Both the position numbers and the translations under genes were made by a program. The notes beneath the pieces were generated by a model. That model worked only from the letters and a program-made list of their open reading frames with translations. It was not told where the DNA came from and did not search any database. From Triglochin maritima (taxonomy: Eukaryota; Streptophyta; Magnoliopsida; Alismatales; Juncaginaceae), in the NCBI GenBank assembly GCA_963682175.1, contig OY821777.1:16202001-16266000 (forward strand): 64,000 nt of DNA. Direction: 5' to 3'. Shown piece after piece: positions 1 to 11,497 of this stretch. Positions within the stretch are counted from its first letter, which is position 1. Every line of letters starts with the position of its first letter.

Positions 1-910
1 AATCATTAGTGACTTGTGAGTTCAGGCAAGTTCTTTTGGATGCTGCTGCAAAAGTTGGCATTGAGGGGGCGTCAGAACTGCTTGACGATCCCAGCATGGG
101 GCTGAAGGAGGTAGTTTCGAATTTCATTTTTCGATGTCTGCGTTTCCAAATTATGACTGCCTACACTTCTCCCTGACTTTGTAATTTTTTGTAGGTTCAT
201 GAAGAACTTGAGAAATACTCGAAGCACATTTCAGGAGTACCCCATTTTGTGGTAAGAAACAAAAACTATAGTATTTGGGACTACATTTTCAGAAATTTAA
301 TAATCGAAATCACATGCAATTTGAAAGGAAAAAAAAACATTAAACCATTTTGAAAAAGGTTAACATTGAAGTTAAACCAAACTCCATTTGCTTCAGACAT
401 TGTTTGAATTGATGTAATATTTGTTTACAACATCAAACTGATGTAACAAATGAGTGAACATTCAAAGGCAGCTGTAGCTATAAAAACTGGTCTAAATTAG
501 GAAGAATCAAAATATTGATCCAATTATCCAAATGTGTCCATTTGGATGACAATCATTGATCTAAAATGGAATTTTTGACAAACTGCGGAAACACAATTTT
601 TTGTTTCGTTCAAACGTATTTGAGTTCAATGGATGTTCGTAATGAACTACAATTTTGTTCTTTGGATAAAAGCATGAACTACCATCTCAGATCAAAATGC
701 AACAATTTTGTGATCTTGTCTGGTGATTAACTAAGAGTAATTTACTTTTCGACAAGCACTATTTTGAAATTACAATTCGAAAGCACTGCAATATGCGACT
801 CCTAAATGTGTTTATTTTGACAGATCAATGGAAGATATGAACTAAGTGGAGGACAGCCACCTCAGACGTTTGTGAGAGCTTTTGAAGCTGTTGGAGACGG
901 TACCAAATGA
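1..910 (+). CDS. DsbA/FrnE-like thioredoxin-fold oxidoreductase, C-terminal exons (partial)
   Basis: The last three exons of a host gene whose 5' part lies outside the window. Readable coding blocks are about 26-110, 195-251 and 824-910, all phase 0 at their junctions, with GT donors at 111 and 252 and AG acceptors at 193-194 and 822-823. The first block probably begins after an acceptor near base 25. The blocks encode a KVGIEGASELL helix, then HISGVPHFV, then INGRYELSGGQPP and a TGA at 908-910. A cis-proline loop (GVPHFVINGRYELSGGQ) followed by a short helix is the C-terminal signature of the DsbA superfamily FrnE/2-hydroxychromene-2-carboxylate isomerase-like proteins; the CXXC region would be upstream. 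Family assignment rests on this motif from memory. Role is probably redox, of unknown substrate. Confidence 0.8.
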
Positions 911-1782
911 TATCAAAGACGCTGGAGTATCGCTGTTGCTACAGTACATTTGAAAATTCTAAAATTTGAATTATCGGGTCGAATTACATTCCTACAGAAG
1001 TGTCTGTTGTACTTGTACCATGTGTGATTGTTAAGCTTTGTTGTTGTAACAAGATATTTCCTGCTGTTGCATAACAATACATACTTGATTAACAAACTCA
1101 TTTCTAATATACCGTTTGATAAACTCATATCTAATGTGTAAATGTGTAATATATTGTTTGATAACGTCATGTTTCAGATGACCCATTCTTGCATCTTACC
1201 TTGCTCTTGGAATTTTTTGAACAATTTACATGTCTAGTAATCACATCTACTGGTGAGGGAACCACCAGAAGTTCAAAGCTGGATTCTTATGTTCTATAAT
1301 ATGTACAAATCACGCAACTTATGGAGATTATTTACAAAAGCAAATCACTGGTGGCTGGAGTAATAGTTCCCCTTCAGCAGAACAGAAGGCTTGCTGCAGA
1401 AAGGAAGGCGAAAAATAAGCACCCTAAATTTCTTCAATGAGAATGAATTGTAGATAAAGACCGTTCGAGGATGACTCCATACAAAAACATAGAGCTTTTC
1501 GGAATAATACGTTTATTCTTTTAGTGATAAATATCAAGCCCTCCAGTCTATTGTTGGAGACCATCTCTGGGAAAAATCATTCATCATGAAGCTTCCTCAA
1601 ATGCCATCACCTGTGAAGGAAGAATTGAAAGTTGTATTTCTTAAGACTGCAGATGTGAGGTTGGAATGCAATGAAGAGTACAAAAATAAACCAATCACAC
1701 GCAGGAATTCTTTTTCGAAAAAATTAATTCGCAAAATTGAGAATTAAGATTGCTTGGACATTCTACACAAACAATGCTCCGA
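911..1782. other. 3' flank of the oxidoreductase gene; no clear gene
   Basis: The 3'UTR and downstream intergenic DNA. The only coding-like piece is a 53-codon ORF at 1586-1747 (+), starting MKLPQMPSPVKEELK and ending RNSFSKKLIRKIEN. It is too short to identify and could be chance or a decayed exon. The Copia element that follows is inserted 35 bases after its stop. Confidence 0.4.
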
Positions 1783-1997
1783 TGTTGAAGAAATCAAAGA
1801 AATTGAGGCTCAGACATTAATACATCATCAATGCCTCCTCTCGGAACCACAAATACAACTTATTACATCTCTTCATCCAAAAATCATAATTGTTTCCCGT
1901 TACCCTTCCGAACGGCTAGATTACTATCTACTATATAAACTCTTGTATCTGTAATCACAAATTAAGAATAATACAACAAATAATCACATTTTCTACA
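1783..1997 (+). repeat. 5' LTR of the young Copia element
   Basis: 215 bp, TG...CA ends, identical by eye to the 3' LTR at 6592-6806. It contains a TATA-like TATATAAA at 1932-1939 that would drive the genomic transcript. Confidence 0.95.
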
Positions 1998-2009
1998 TGG
2001 TATCAGAGC
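1998..2009 (+). other. Primer binding site (initiator Met-tRNA type)
   Basis: TGGTATCAGAGC directly abuts the 5' LTR. This is the standard plant Copia site complementary to the 3' end of initiator methionine tRNA. Confidence 0.95.
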
Positions 2010-2247
2010 GTCGATCTCAGATCTAGGAGGATCATCATCGGAGGCAAACACCCTTTCACCTCCTCTGCCTTCCTCCTTTCCTCATAGACCCCTTCCAAAA
2101 ACAAAAAAACCCCAAAACCAAGCTCCCCTCATCCAAAAATCCAAAAATCCCATCACCGGTCATCTGACCTCAGACACCGTTTGTTCTCATCAGAATCACC
2201 CAAATCCAAAAAGCATCATCGGTTACTAACCTCAGAAAAAGCTCGCC

Positions 2248-5200
2248 ATGACTTCAGAAGGATCCACGCCTCAACGCCTCACCACCCAACTCCTCACCGG
2301 GGCAAATTATCTGCCCTGGGCTCGGTCGGTCACATTATCACTCAGCGGCAAAGGGAAACTTGGCCATATCTCAGGTCGCATACCAAAACCAGACACCGAC
2401 GACGAAAAATTCGAGGAATGGCAAACCTCCGACCATCTGGTGATGACCTGGGTGTTGAACTCCATTCAACCTCAGATTGCCGAGCTATTTCTATACTCCG
2501 ACTCAGCCAAAGAGCTGTGGGACTCCATCCACGCTCTGTATGGTAAGCAACAGAACTTCGCCCACATTTTCAAGATTAAACAAGAACTTGCGCAAACCAA
2601 ACAAGGGTCCAGATCGGTCACCGAGTTTCTCGGTACGCTCAAAAGCCGATGGGACGAGCTCGGCGTGTATGAACCACCGAGCACCGACCCTAAAGTCATC
2701 AAAGAAAGGGACGAGCAGAACCGAGTCTACCAGTTCCTGGTAGGTCTCGATCCTAGCTACGAGCCCCTAAAATCTCAGATCCTACTATCATCGGAGCTTC
2801 CGCCCCTCACTCAGATCATCGCAATGGTTCAACGAGAGGAATCTCGAAGACATGCTATGCCACAAAACACCAGAGAAAACAACGGAGAAAACCAAGCTTT
2901 CGTCACAACACAACATCAAAACCAGAAAGGAAAAGGATACTTCGGAAAACACAAAGACGAGCACTGTGACAACTGCAAGAAAAAGGGACACAGTCGCGAC
3001 CGGTGCTGGTTCCTCTACCCGCACCTCCGACCACCAAAGGATGGAACCGGAGAAAGAGGGGGCGACAGCAGAGGAAACCCTAACCCCGGCGGCAGACCAA
3101 ACGTCACCCCGCAAAACCCTAACAACGGAGGCGAAAAAACAAAATGGACATCCGGGTCTGGATCCGGGAGTCGAGGATATTTATCCTCTGAGTTCGCGGA
3201 TCCTCCGCTTACCAACAAACCGGGTTTCATGTTCGGGTCGGATCTTGATCCGCGAGACAGAGGAGAGCTTCTGTCTGCTGGTCACGGGCCCAATCCTGCT
3301 CATCGTGGGCTTCACTCATCAAATAACCTTGGACCTGAATCTTTGCACCCAGATTTGGGTCATGTGCTGACCCAGCTCAACAGTCTTCTAAATAAATCCG
3401 GTCAAAATCAGACACCGCAAGGTAATGGGTCAGGTATTATTTCAACTCACATCTCTTGCAATCATACTTTTACCTCTAATTCATGGATTTTAGACACTGG
3501 TGCTACTGATCATATGACCGGAAACAAGGAGCTTATATGCAATATTCAAAATAACCCAAACATAAACAATTTCGTTACTGTAGCAAATGGAAACCGAGTA
3601 AAAATTGGAGGTATAGGACAATCTACAGTCCTAAATAACACACCCGAAAATATATTATATGTGCCCGAGTTTACGTCTAACCTTCTATCTATTGCAAGGA
3701 TAACAAAAAATTTTAATTGTAATGCTATTTTCTCACCTTCTGATGTGTTGTTTCAGGATCGTATATCAGGGAAGATGATTGGTAGAGGCACCCTCGTCAA
3801 TGGTCTTTACATACTAAAAAAAACGGACAATACCTTCCATGCAAATAACGCATCCCGTTATACACCCGACCTTCTACATAAACGTTTGGGACATCCGTCT
3901 TTTCCTGTTTTAAAAAAATTATTTCCTAGCATCATACCAAACATGGAATTATGTTGTGAGACTTGCCGCCTTGCAAAACAAACTAGATTACCGTTTTACT
4001 CTTCCACCACTAAGACTAGGAACCCTTTGGAACTGGTCCATTCTGACATTTGGGGACCAGCTCCCATTGAGTCATATAACGGTTTTAAATACTTTATCAC
4101 CTTTATCGATGATTTTTCTCGCACTACTTGGTTATATCTGCTTAAATCCAAATCTGAAGTTTTCTCTATTTTTTGTGAATATGTTGTTTTAGTTGAAAAC
4201 ATGTATGACACAAAAATTAAAACTTTTAGGTCAGATAATGGCGCTGAATACACTAGCTCCATATTTCAAACCTTCTTAAAAGAAAAAGGTATTCATCACC
4301 AAACTACATGTATTAATACCCCAGAGCAAAACGGTGTCTCTGAAAGGAAAAACCGACATCTTCTAAATGTCACCCGATCCCTGCTTTTTCAGACCAAAGT
4401 TCCCACTGTCTTTTGGTCTGAAGCCATCTTAACCGCTGTTTACCTTATCAATCGTCTACCTAGCCCCATTCTAGACCACAAACAACCCTTGGGGATTCTA
4501 AACAATAGGGAGATGAGCGTTGAACACCTCAAAGTGTTTGGCTGTGTGTGTTATGTCCAAAAAAGACGACACGATAAATTTGACTCTCACTCAGTTAAAA
4601 CTGTCTTTTTTGGGTACTCTAGTCACAAAAAGGGCTACAAATGCTATGACCCTACGAATTGCAAACTCTATATTTCCAGGGACGTTGCATTCTCTGAAAA
4701 AGAATCATACTTCGAATCTATGACTAACACTTCTGCAGGATCAACCGGCTCTCTTCCATCCGTCGACTTGCATCCAAACGATTTTTCTCTCCTTGAAGAC
4801 AATCCTATTCCTCAAGAAGAAGAAAACGGTCCCCAAGGAGGGGGAGAAAACAACACTCCGGAGGAACAAGGAGAGCACCACACACAAACAACTCACGAAG
4901 TAGCCCCCACAAGAAAATCTACAAGACCAACACGTCCCCCATCTCATCTTCAAGACTTTGTCACTTATAATGTTACATACCCAATCCAAAACTACGTATC
5001 CTACAAAGCCATAGCAAATTCCCACCGAACATTCCTAGAATCCCTTGAAACAACTAAAGAACCAACCTCCTACCAAGAAGCCCTTAGCAACCCAAATTGG
5101 ACAAGAGCAATGAAAGAAGAACTAGAAGCCTTAGAAAAAAATCAAACTTGGACCATGATCAGCCCAAAACCCGGAATCAAACCCGTAGGCTGTAAATGGA

Positions 5201-6597
5201 TCTATAAAATCAAATATAATAGCAACGGATCAATAGAGCGATATAAAGCTAGATTAGTTGCCAAAGGATACACTCAAACCTACGGCATCGACTACCAAGA
5301 AACTTTTGCCCCGGTTGCAAAAATGAATACTGTTCGTGTTCTCCTATCTATAGCTGTCAACTATGGATGGAATCTCTTTCAGATGGACGTCCGAAATGCC
5401 TTCTTACAAGGAGCCTTAGAAGAAGATGTCTACATGACTCCGCCTCCAGGTTATAACACCACTCAGGTTTGCAAACTTCACAAATCAATCTACGGATTAA
5501 AGCAATCACCCCGAGCCTGGTATGCAAAACTCAGTCTATCTCTTAGTCAATTTGGTTTTTCAAAATGTTCTGCCGATGCTTCTATGTTTATCAAACATGA
5601 TCACAATATTACCATCATTGTCTTAGTGTATGTAGACGACATCATAATCACCGGAAATAATGACAAAGAAATTAATAGGGTTAAGTCATATCTAAAAAAC
5701 AAATTTGACATCAAGGATTTAGGATTCATGAAATATTTTTTGGGTATTGAAATTGCTTACTCAAAAAAAGGTCTTTTTTTATCTCAACGAAAGTATGTCC
5801 TTGATCTACTTAAAGAAACAGGAAAATTAGGATCTAAACCTGCCAACACACCTATCGAGACCAACCAAAAAGTTGGTCCCACTGATGGGGAACCATTAAG
5901 CGATAAAAGTCAATTTCAACGACTGGTAGGGAAACTCATCTATCTAACCGTCACTAGACCTGACATAACTTATGCAGTTAGCACTGTAAGTCAATTCATG
6001 CATGCGCCACACACCCACCATCTAGACATCATTGATAGAATACTCAGGTATTTAAAGAAAACACCAGGGCAAGGTATTTGGATGAAACAAAACCAATCTA
6101 ACTCAATCATAGGTTACTCTGATGCAGATTGGGCGGGTAGTTACAATCGCAAATCTACCACTGGGTTCTGCACATTCGTTGGAGGAAACCTCGTCACTTG
6201 GAGAAGCAAGAAACAAAACGTTGTGGCAAGATCAAGCGCCGAAGCAGAATATCGTGCCATGGCATCCACCACCAGTGAGCTGATTTGGCTCAAACAACTC
6301 CTCAAAGAAATGATGGTTCCATATCATGAACCTATGCACATGTTCTGCGACAATCAGGCTGCTCGTCACATCGCCACCAATCCCGTGTTCCACGAACGAA
6401 CAAAGCACATAGAAGTTGACTGTCACTTCATCAGAGAAAAAATTCAGACCAAAGAAATCGATGTCCCCTTCGTCACAAGCAAAGACCAACTCGCAGATAT
6501 CTTCACCAAACCCTTGGATCAAAAACAGTTTGATACCATTCTTCACAAGTTGGGTTCCTTCAATCTCTTCCGGACACAACTTGAGGGGGAATGTTGA
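2248..6597 (+). CDS. Copia gag-pol polyprotein, 1449 aa, intact
   Basis: One open frame encodes all proteins needed for retrotransposition in virus-like particles. The N-terminal gag (about 1-240) has the NYLPWARSV start and ends in a CCHC zinc knuckle (C240, C243, H248, C253). The protease active site is D416-T-G. The integrase zinc region uses H544, H549, C570 and C573, and its catalytic core shows D600, D663 and E699 with DD35E spacing. Reverse transcriptase has YVDD at 1128-1131. RNase H shows SDADWAG around 1292 and DNQAARHIA downstream. Start chosen at the first ATG of the frame, 239 bases after the primer binding site. The stop codon lies 4 bases inside the 3' LTR, so the last residues are LTR-encoded. 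No truncation or missing catalytic residue seen. Confidence 0.96.
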   Translation: MTSEGSTPQRLTTQLLTGANYLPWARSVTLSLSGKGKLGHISGRIPKPDTDDEKFEEWQTSDHLVMTWVLNSIQPQIAELFLYSDSAKELWDSIHALYGKQQNFAHIFKIKQELAQTKQGSRSVTEFLGTLKSRWDELGVYEPPSTDPKVIKERDEQNRVYQFLVGLDPSYEPLKSQILLSSELPPLTQIIAMVQREESRRHAMPQNTRENNGENQAFVTTQHQNQKGKGYFGKHKDEHCDNCKKKGHSRDRCWFLYPHLRPPKDGTGERGGDSRGNPNPGGRPNVTPQNPNNGGEKTKWTSGSGSGSRGYLSSEFADPPLTNKPGFMFGSDLDPRDRGELLSAGHGPNPAHRGLHSSNNLGPESLHPDLGHVLTQLNSLLNKSGQNQTPQGNGSGIISTHISCNHTFTSNSWILDTGATDHMTGNKELICNIQNNPNINNFVTVANGNRVKIGGIGQSTVLNNTPENILYVPEFTSNLLSIARITKNFNCNAIFSPSDVLFQDRISGKMIGRGTLVNGLYILKKTDNTFHANNASRYTPDLLHKRLGHPSFPVLKKLFPSIIPNMELCCETCRLAKQTRLPFYSSTTKTRNPLELVHSDIWGPAPIESYNGFKYFITFIDDFSRTTWLYLLKSKSEVFSIFCEYVVLVENMYDTKIKTFRSDNGAEYTSSIFQTFLKEKGIHHQTTCINTPEQNGVSERKNRHLLNVTRSLLFQTKVPTVFWSEAILTAVYLINRLPSPILDHKQPLGILNNREMSVEHLKVFGCVCYVQKRRHDKFDSHSVKTVFFGYSSHKKGYKCYDPTNCKLYISRDVAFSEKESYFESMTNTSAGSTGSLPSVDLHPNDFSLLEDNPIPQEEENGPQGGGENNTPEEQGEHHTQTTHEVAPTRKSTRPTRPPSHLQDFVTYNVTYPIQNYVSYKAIANSHRTFLESLETTKEPTSYQEALSNPNWTRAMKEELEALEKNQTWTMISPKPGIKPVGCKWIYKIKYNSNGSIERYKARLVAKGYTQTYGIDYQETFAPVAKMNTVRVLLSIAVNYGWNLFQMDVRNAFLQGALEEDVYMTPPPGYNTTQVCKLHKSIYGLKQSPRAWYAKLSLSLSQFGFSKCSADASMFIKHDHNITIIVLVYVDDIIITGNNDKEINRVKSYLKNKFDIKDLGFMKYFLGIEIAYSKKGLFLSQRKYVLDLLKETGKLGSKPANTPIETNQKVGPTDGEPLSDKSQFQRLVGKLIYLTVTRPDITYAVSTVSQFMHAPHTHHLDIIDRILRYLKKTPGQGIWMKQNQSNSIIGYSDADWAGSYNRKSTTGFCTFVGGNLVTWRSKKQNVVARSSAEAEYRAMASTTSELIWLKQLLKEMMVPYHEPMHMFCDNQAARHIATNPVFHERTKHIEVDCHFIREKIQTKEIDVPFVTSKDQLADIFTKPLDQKQFDTILHKLGSFNLFRTQLEGEC
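6582..6591 (+). other. Polypurine tract
   Basis: TGAGGGGGAA directly before the 3' LTR start at 6592; the usual primer for plus-strand DNA synthesis. It overlaps the end of the polyprotein frame. Confidence 0.85.
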
Positions 6598-6806
6598 AGA
6601 AATCAAAGAAATTGAGGCTCAGACATTAATACATCATCAATGCCTCCTCTCGGAACCACAAATACAACTTATTACATCTCTTCATCCAAAAATCATAATT
6701 GTTTCCCGTTACCCTTCCGAACGGCTAGATTACTATCTACTATATAAACTCTTGTATCTGTAATCACAAATTAAGAATAATACAACAAATAATCACATTT
6801 TCTACA
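6592..6806 (+). repeat. 3' LTR of the young Copia element
   Basis: Identical by eye to the left LTR; followed by the TCCGA duplication. TATA-like box at 6741-6748. Confidence 0.95.
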
Positions 6807-7754
6807 TCCGAAGTATCAAATTCTTTATTTTGACTCAAAGGCATATCAAATATGTAGAAGGAAACCAAGGTCGCAGACAGAAGGATTCAAATGAAAATCA
6901 AATTCTTAATTCCCGAGGATCAAGACAGGAATCAATTATTATGTTGCATTTTTTTGGCTGAGATACTATCGAGTTTACGAAGTTTAATCGATACACCACC
7001 TTCCTTAACTGTACGAAATCAGGTGAAAGGTAGCATCATTCTATGGCCGAGATACGGTAGAATTTACCAATTAAATTTAATCGATACACCACCTCTCTTA
7101 ACTGTAAGTACAAGAGGTAGCTGAGTGAAACGCCCCGAAGATTTATGGTTGCTTAGTGAGGACTAAGGACGTGACATGACGCTACCCTTTATACTGTTAT
7201 GCAATTCACTTCTAGCAACGCCCAACCATATGTTCGACACTCCCCTGTTAGTTGCTGCTGAAATTATTTCTTGTGTCTACATGTCTTGAAGTGGGTCTCA
7301 ATAGGTTGATGAACAACTCTTATAGCATGTGGAGTCTAGTACGTTCCTTACCTCTTTGAAACCCTAGTATTTAAGAGAGGTCGTTGACATCACTACATTG
7401 AGTAATGTAGTCCCTGCACTTCCCCTCAAGCATTACCTAGAACATTCTTTTGTGTCTAGGCATGAAAAATAAGTAATGAAGTGACTAATTACAAGTCGAT
7501 TGGTGATACCATGAGAATCGGTAGGTTACTACTTAGTCTAGCGTTATGTAAGAGATAGTGACACAACTCTTATAAAATATTGTCGCCCTTCTGTATTAAG
7601 TAATATGGAATCGCATTTCTAACATTACCCAAAAATGAAGAAGGCCATCAGAATTCAAATTCCTATGAAGCTTGCCTATGTTTGTTTACCAATTTTTATC
7701 AGTACTTCTCTATTAAGTAATTATTTTCAAATTATTAAATAAATAAATAATATA
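6807..7754. other. Intergenic, no gene recognised
   Basis: AT-rich DNA. A loosely repeated segment (ATCGATACACCACCT with flanking TTTAAT and TTAACTG, near 6987 and 7080) suggests an old tandem duplication. No ORF with recognisable content. Confidence 0.5.
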
Positions 7755-7762
7755 TCGTGGCC

Positions 7763-8566
7763 TAGGGTTGTCAAGTTCTGCTCGGGATCGATAGATCGCT
7801 CGATTTTGCTCCGATTTTGCTTGAAGTTGCTCGGATCGGTTAGTAACGAGCCGAGCACGAGCATAACCCGCTCGCTCGATGCTCGCTCGGTGCTCGCTAA
7901 ATTATCGCTCAAAACCTGATTATTATATCTAATTATTTGATTAACCTGAATATTCTATCCAATTACCCAATTGGTAAAGTGTTAAACTCATTTAATAAAC
8001 TAATTTACCAAACTCAACAATTCATTTAACAAATCAAATCAAAATCCCCATAAGAATCAAAACCTTATTAGTCATTCATTTTTCATCATTATTATTTCTT
8101 TTTTTTCTCATTCTTTTCTACACCAAAAGTTCAAATAAATTAAGATTTGGGTCAGGTGGATGATCTTATTTATAAGATGTTGATGTGGTGAGTTAACCTA
8201 TAATTTAGGGGATTGTGTTTGATTTTATGATTGTGTTGATTTTATTTGATCCAAGTGTATAATGTTATTTATAAGATGTTGATGTTGTCGTATAATTTAT
8301 AAGATTGTGTTGTATCTTAGGTGTTAATTTTAAAATTGTGTTAGTAACTATTATTATATTTGTCTTAGGCAATCTTATAATTATTTGTTAGGACAACATT
8401 ATTAGCAATTCAAAACTAAAAAAAAAAAATTCAGGTTAACAAGCCGCTCGTGAGCCGCTCGCGAGCAGGTCGAACCGAGTACGAGCAAAATTTTCTGCTC
8501 GAAACTCTTAACGAGCCGATCTTGAGCATACTTGGATCGCTCGTTTAGAGATTGATTACATCCCTA
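7763..8566. mobile_element. Non-autonomous hAT-type transposon (804 bp)
   Basis: Bounded by inverted ends TAGGGTTGTCAA (left) and TAGGGATGTAATC (right, reverse complement) and flanked by a perfect 8-bp target duplication TCGTGGCC (7755-7762 and 8567-8574). An 8-bp duplication plus TAGGG ends is the hAT signature. Both subterminal regions are dense in GCTCG/CGAGC motifs in opposite orientations, as expected for transposase-binding repeats, and the interior is AT-rich without a transposase ORF. It must have been moved by an element elsewhere. Confidence 0.9.
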
Positions 8567-8574
8567 TCGTGGCC

Positions 8575-9631
8575 TTTACCGGATTCCAATCATATGTACG
8601 ACAGCTTTTTACCATGATGACCATAGAAGTATAAAACAAGCCTCTTTTTGCACGGTGGACCTACAAATACTACATATTACCCCTCTACAGATGATGCGGT
8701 TTGTACCAAAATATCTGCTTACGAAAATCAAAAAAGTTTTTAATGTCTTCAAGCAGAAAGCTCCATGGCTCCTACTAACTTGAAATTAATGGGATATTGT
8801 TTATATCGTCCTCGTAAACTTTAATCTATTTGTATTAGTTTGTGAGACAAGTAAGGATTCTACTTTGACTTGTTCATCTAATTTCAGGACGACTGATAGT
8901 TTCAGATGACTTTGCAGAAGTAGAGATGCAGAAAATCATCAAAGGGTGTATTTGAATTTGTCATCATAAATTCACGTGTACAATTCCAACCAACAAAGAT
9001 AAAAAGGTTAATATGACTTTTTTGTGCTTATTAGACATTATCATAAATGCAGTTTATTTTGACTCGTATGGAGTTCAAAATATATACGAATAATAGTGTA
9101 AGAACTCCAATACGACTGGAATAAAAGAAGTGTTTACATTGAAAAAGCTATGGAGGGGTATTGGGGACAAAAAATTAAGTAGTGTTGGTTTGTGCTTCTT
9201 GAGAACATCTATTAGTGAGAAGCCATCTCCATTAGTTGAACTTGAAATGAAACTTCTTCAACCAAGGACGTAAGAAGCTACTGAGGAATCTAAATGAAAG
9301 AAGATTTTCAGAAAATTGTGGATCGTGATATACAAACATTTTCCTGACTATAGTCCTATAATGCATTAGTGTGTCTGCCGGCTAAAGTAAGAAATAAATT
9401 ACTGAAGAATGATTTCAGTGTGCGACTGTACTGAGTTTTAATTTCTAAGATTAAGTTGTTACCATGGCTTTCATATTAAAACTAACAATTACTAACAAAG
9501 ACGTGAGTAACAAGATACAGATGGCCAGTGGATTATTTTATGGATGACCAGAGTGAGACTAAAATCTTGACAACCAAATAATTAAGCCAAAAAACCGGTT
9601 GTTCCATGCTATAATTAAAGAAACCACTTAC
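8575..9631. other. Downstream flank of the RING gene; terminal exon unresolved
   Basis: No independent gene seen. The RING gene on the minus strand should end here: its third coding exon closes with a good GT donor at the CPVCGK codons, and family members usually continue only about 8 residues. I could not choose between several weak acceptors. Read-through from 9631 gives 32 more codons before a stop. Confidence 0.4.
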
Positions 9632-11497
9632 CTTGCCACAAACTGGACAGCTCTCACTTCTTTCCATCCACTCATATATACAACCAAGATGGAAATGGTG
9701 AGAACACTTCATTGTTATTCTTGGGTCTTCAGTAGTATATTCTGAGAAAGGGAAAGTAAAAGGTAAGATGAAGTGTCAAAGCTAGAAATATCAGGAATAA
9801 CTTCAATTATGTAGACTGATATTACTTGTGTTGTCCACCTAATGTCTGGAAACAACTCGTTTTAATATAATCATGTCATATTATTTGACAGTTGACACCA
9901 ATGGCTACATATTGTAGTTTTGAACATGCTTTGCATGAAAATTCGCTCAACCAAAACAAGTTTGGTCTGGGATTCTATTTAAGAATCAAGCATTGGGAAG
10001 TGATTGAACTTTGATTCCATCTATTCATGAAGAAATATAGGTTGTAGATTTCAGAAACACACCTTCTAGGCATGTTGGACACACATCTTCATCATCTATG
10101 GTTGTGAAACCATATAGCATCCTAGTTGATGCTTCTGATACAGTTCGCTGAAGTTTCTCAACATTTGGTTGCCTATGTCTACCTTTGTCTTCAGAACATC
10201 TCAACTTACTCCCAGTGCAATTGTTGTCTTCAAAATAACCATTGCCTTTAATTGGCCCTGGTTCCTCACAGCACTTGCTTGAGGTCTCATCGTGCCGTGG
10301 TATTAGACTTTCATGTTGTAAAGTAGAACATCCAGGACTATCATATGGCAATGGTCGTGGAGGAGAGTGATAGACATCGAAAGTAGAATCATCACCAATT
10401 TCAAAGGCTGTTGAGGTTGCTCTGTCCGAGTGACCAGCATGCATGTTCCATCGCCGGAATAACATGCCACACTATTATTTTTTTGTTTTAAAAAGCATAT
10501 ATCAATATCAGAATATCACCACTCATAAGGCAAATAAAGCTTACATAATAGCTCATCCTATTCTTAAGTTCTACAACACTCCTAATAAATGGTATGCACA
10601 AAGTACAGAGATTTCAATTATAATAAGGCTTATTATAAATGGCTTATTAATAATTCTACGATGAAACTCATTGAATGTTTACATAAGCATATCCAACCAA
10701 TTTAGAGTGCGCATCAAAATCATCTGAAAACTAACGTCAAATGACTTTAACTAGTTAAATGGCGTTAAATCAACCTTGCAGCAGCACTTCACAATTGCTA
10801 CATAATCAGTAATGTTTCAAAATAAGAGATCATGAAGACCACATCAAACTAGCCGTGCATGTCTTGTGATACTTCTTATGTCATGAATTTGCAAAAATCA
10901 ACTGAAGCATAACTTCTCAAAACTATGAGAAAAAAATCCTTATTATTGCACAAAACGTCATAAATGGTAACTTGTAGCTCTCAGCTAAGACGAAAGCTGG
11001 AAATGTTGATGCATATACATATCCAAAAGCTAATGAAAGGATCAAGATAATGTAGTTTCAGACATAAGACCTTAAAAAAGGTGAATACTAAACCTATAAT
11101 GACGAAGTGAAATGTATTCAGGACTAGGTGCCCGCTTTGCTTAACACTGTGCGCAGGTTCACAGGATACAACACTCTTTGATATAGTCACACACACACAC
11201 ACAAGTATATGGTATCCTACAAAGAATTGCCAACATGTATAACATAATAAAGTGGCCACATATCCCCAAGGATATTAAATTGCTAAAAGTGAATCAGGAA
11301 ACCAAGATAAACAATTCCTTATGCCTATCAAATGTATACTAGAAGATAGTGTATCTTGTGAAAACTAGTCAACTTACCATGTTCAAGAATTGTATGGTTA
11401 GCCAATTGAGGCACATGCAGTTATTTATTATGGATATATTTGGACTACGATGTTCGTCAAAGTCATCCACATCGAAACAACAGCACGTTGAACTCAT
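9632..11497 (-). CDS. RING-H2 E3 ubiquitin ligase, At3g02290-like
   Basis: Three coding exons on the minus strand: 11378-11497 (40 codons, ATG at 11497), 10063-10471 and 9632-9741; phases 0, 1 and 0 fit with GT-AG ends. The first exon reads MSSTCCCFDVDDFDE then a CMCL cysteine pair, matching the CCC..C..EFEE start of the plant At3g02290/At5g15790 family. The middle exon has the PPRPLPYDSP and QHESLIPRHDE blocks and an acidic DDEDVCPTCLE. The third completes a C3H2C3 RING: CPTC, then CSHHFHLGC, then CPVC, with the conserved WMERSE helix. The protein would transfer ubiquitin from an E2; the N-terminal cysteines may be lipidated. About 213 residues are seen; only the last few are missing. Substrate unknown. 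Confidence 0.88.

Larger units (their letters stand above)
1783..6806 (+). mobile_element. Complete, young Ty1/copia LTR retrotransposon (5,024 bp)
   Basis: Both 215-bp LTRs start TGTTG and end TACA, and by eye they are identical over their full length. The element is flanked by a perfect 5-bp target duplication TCCGA (1778-1782 and 6807-6811). A primer binding site complementary to initiator methionine tRNA follows the left LTR and a purine tract precedes the right one. The single ORF is uninterrupted. Order of domains (gag, protease, integrase, reverse transcriptase, RNase H) is that of Copia. Identical LTRs plus an open frame imply a very recent insertion that may still be mobile. It is related to, but clearly distinct from, the older element at 42892-47678. 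Confidence 0.97.

Noticed and set aside
1754..1954. ORF across the 5' LTR start
   Set aside because: It is LTR sequence; the same frame exists in the 3' LTR fused to other sequence.
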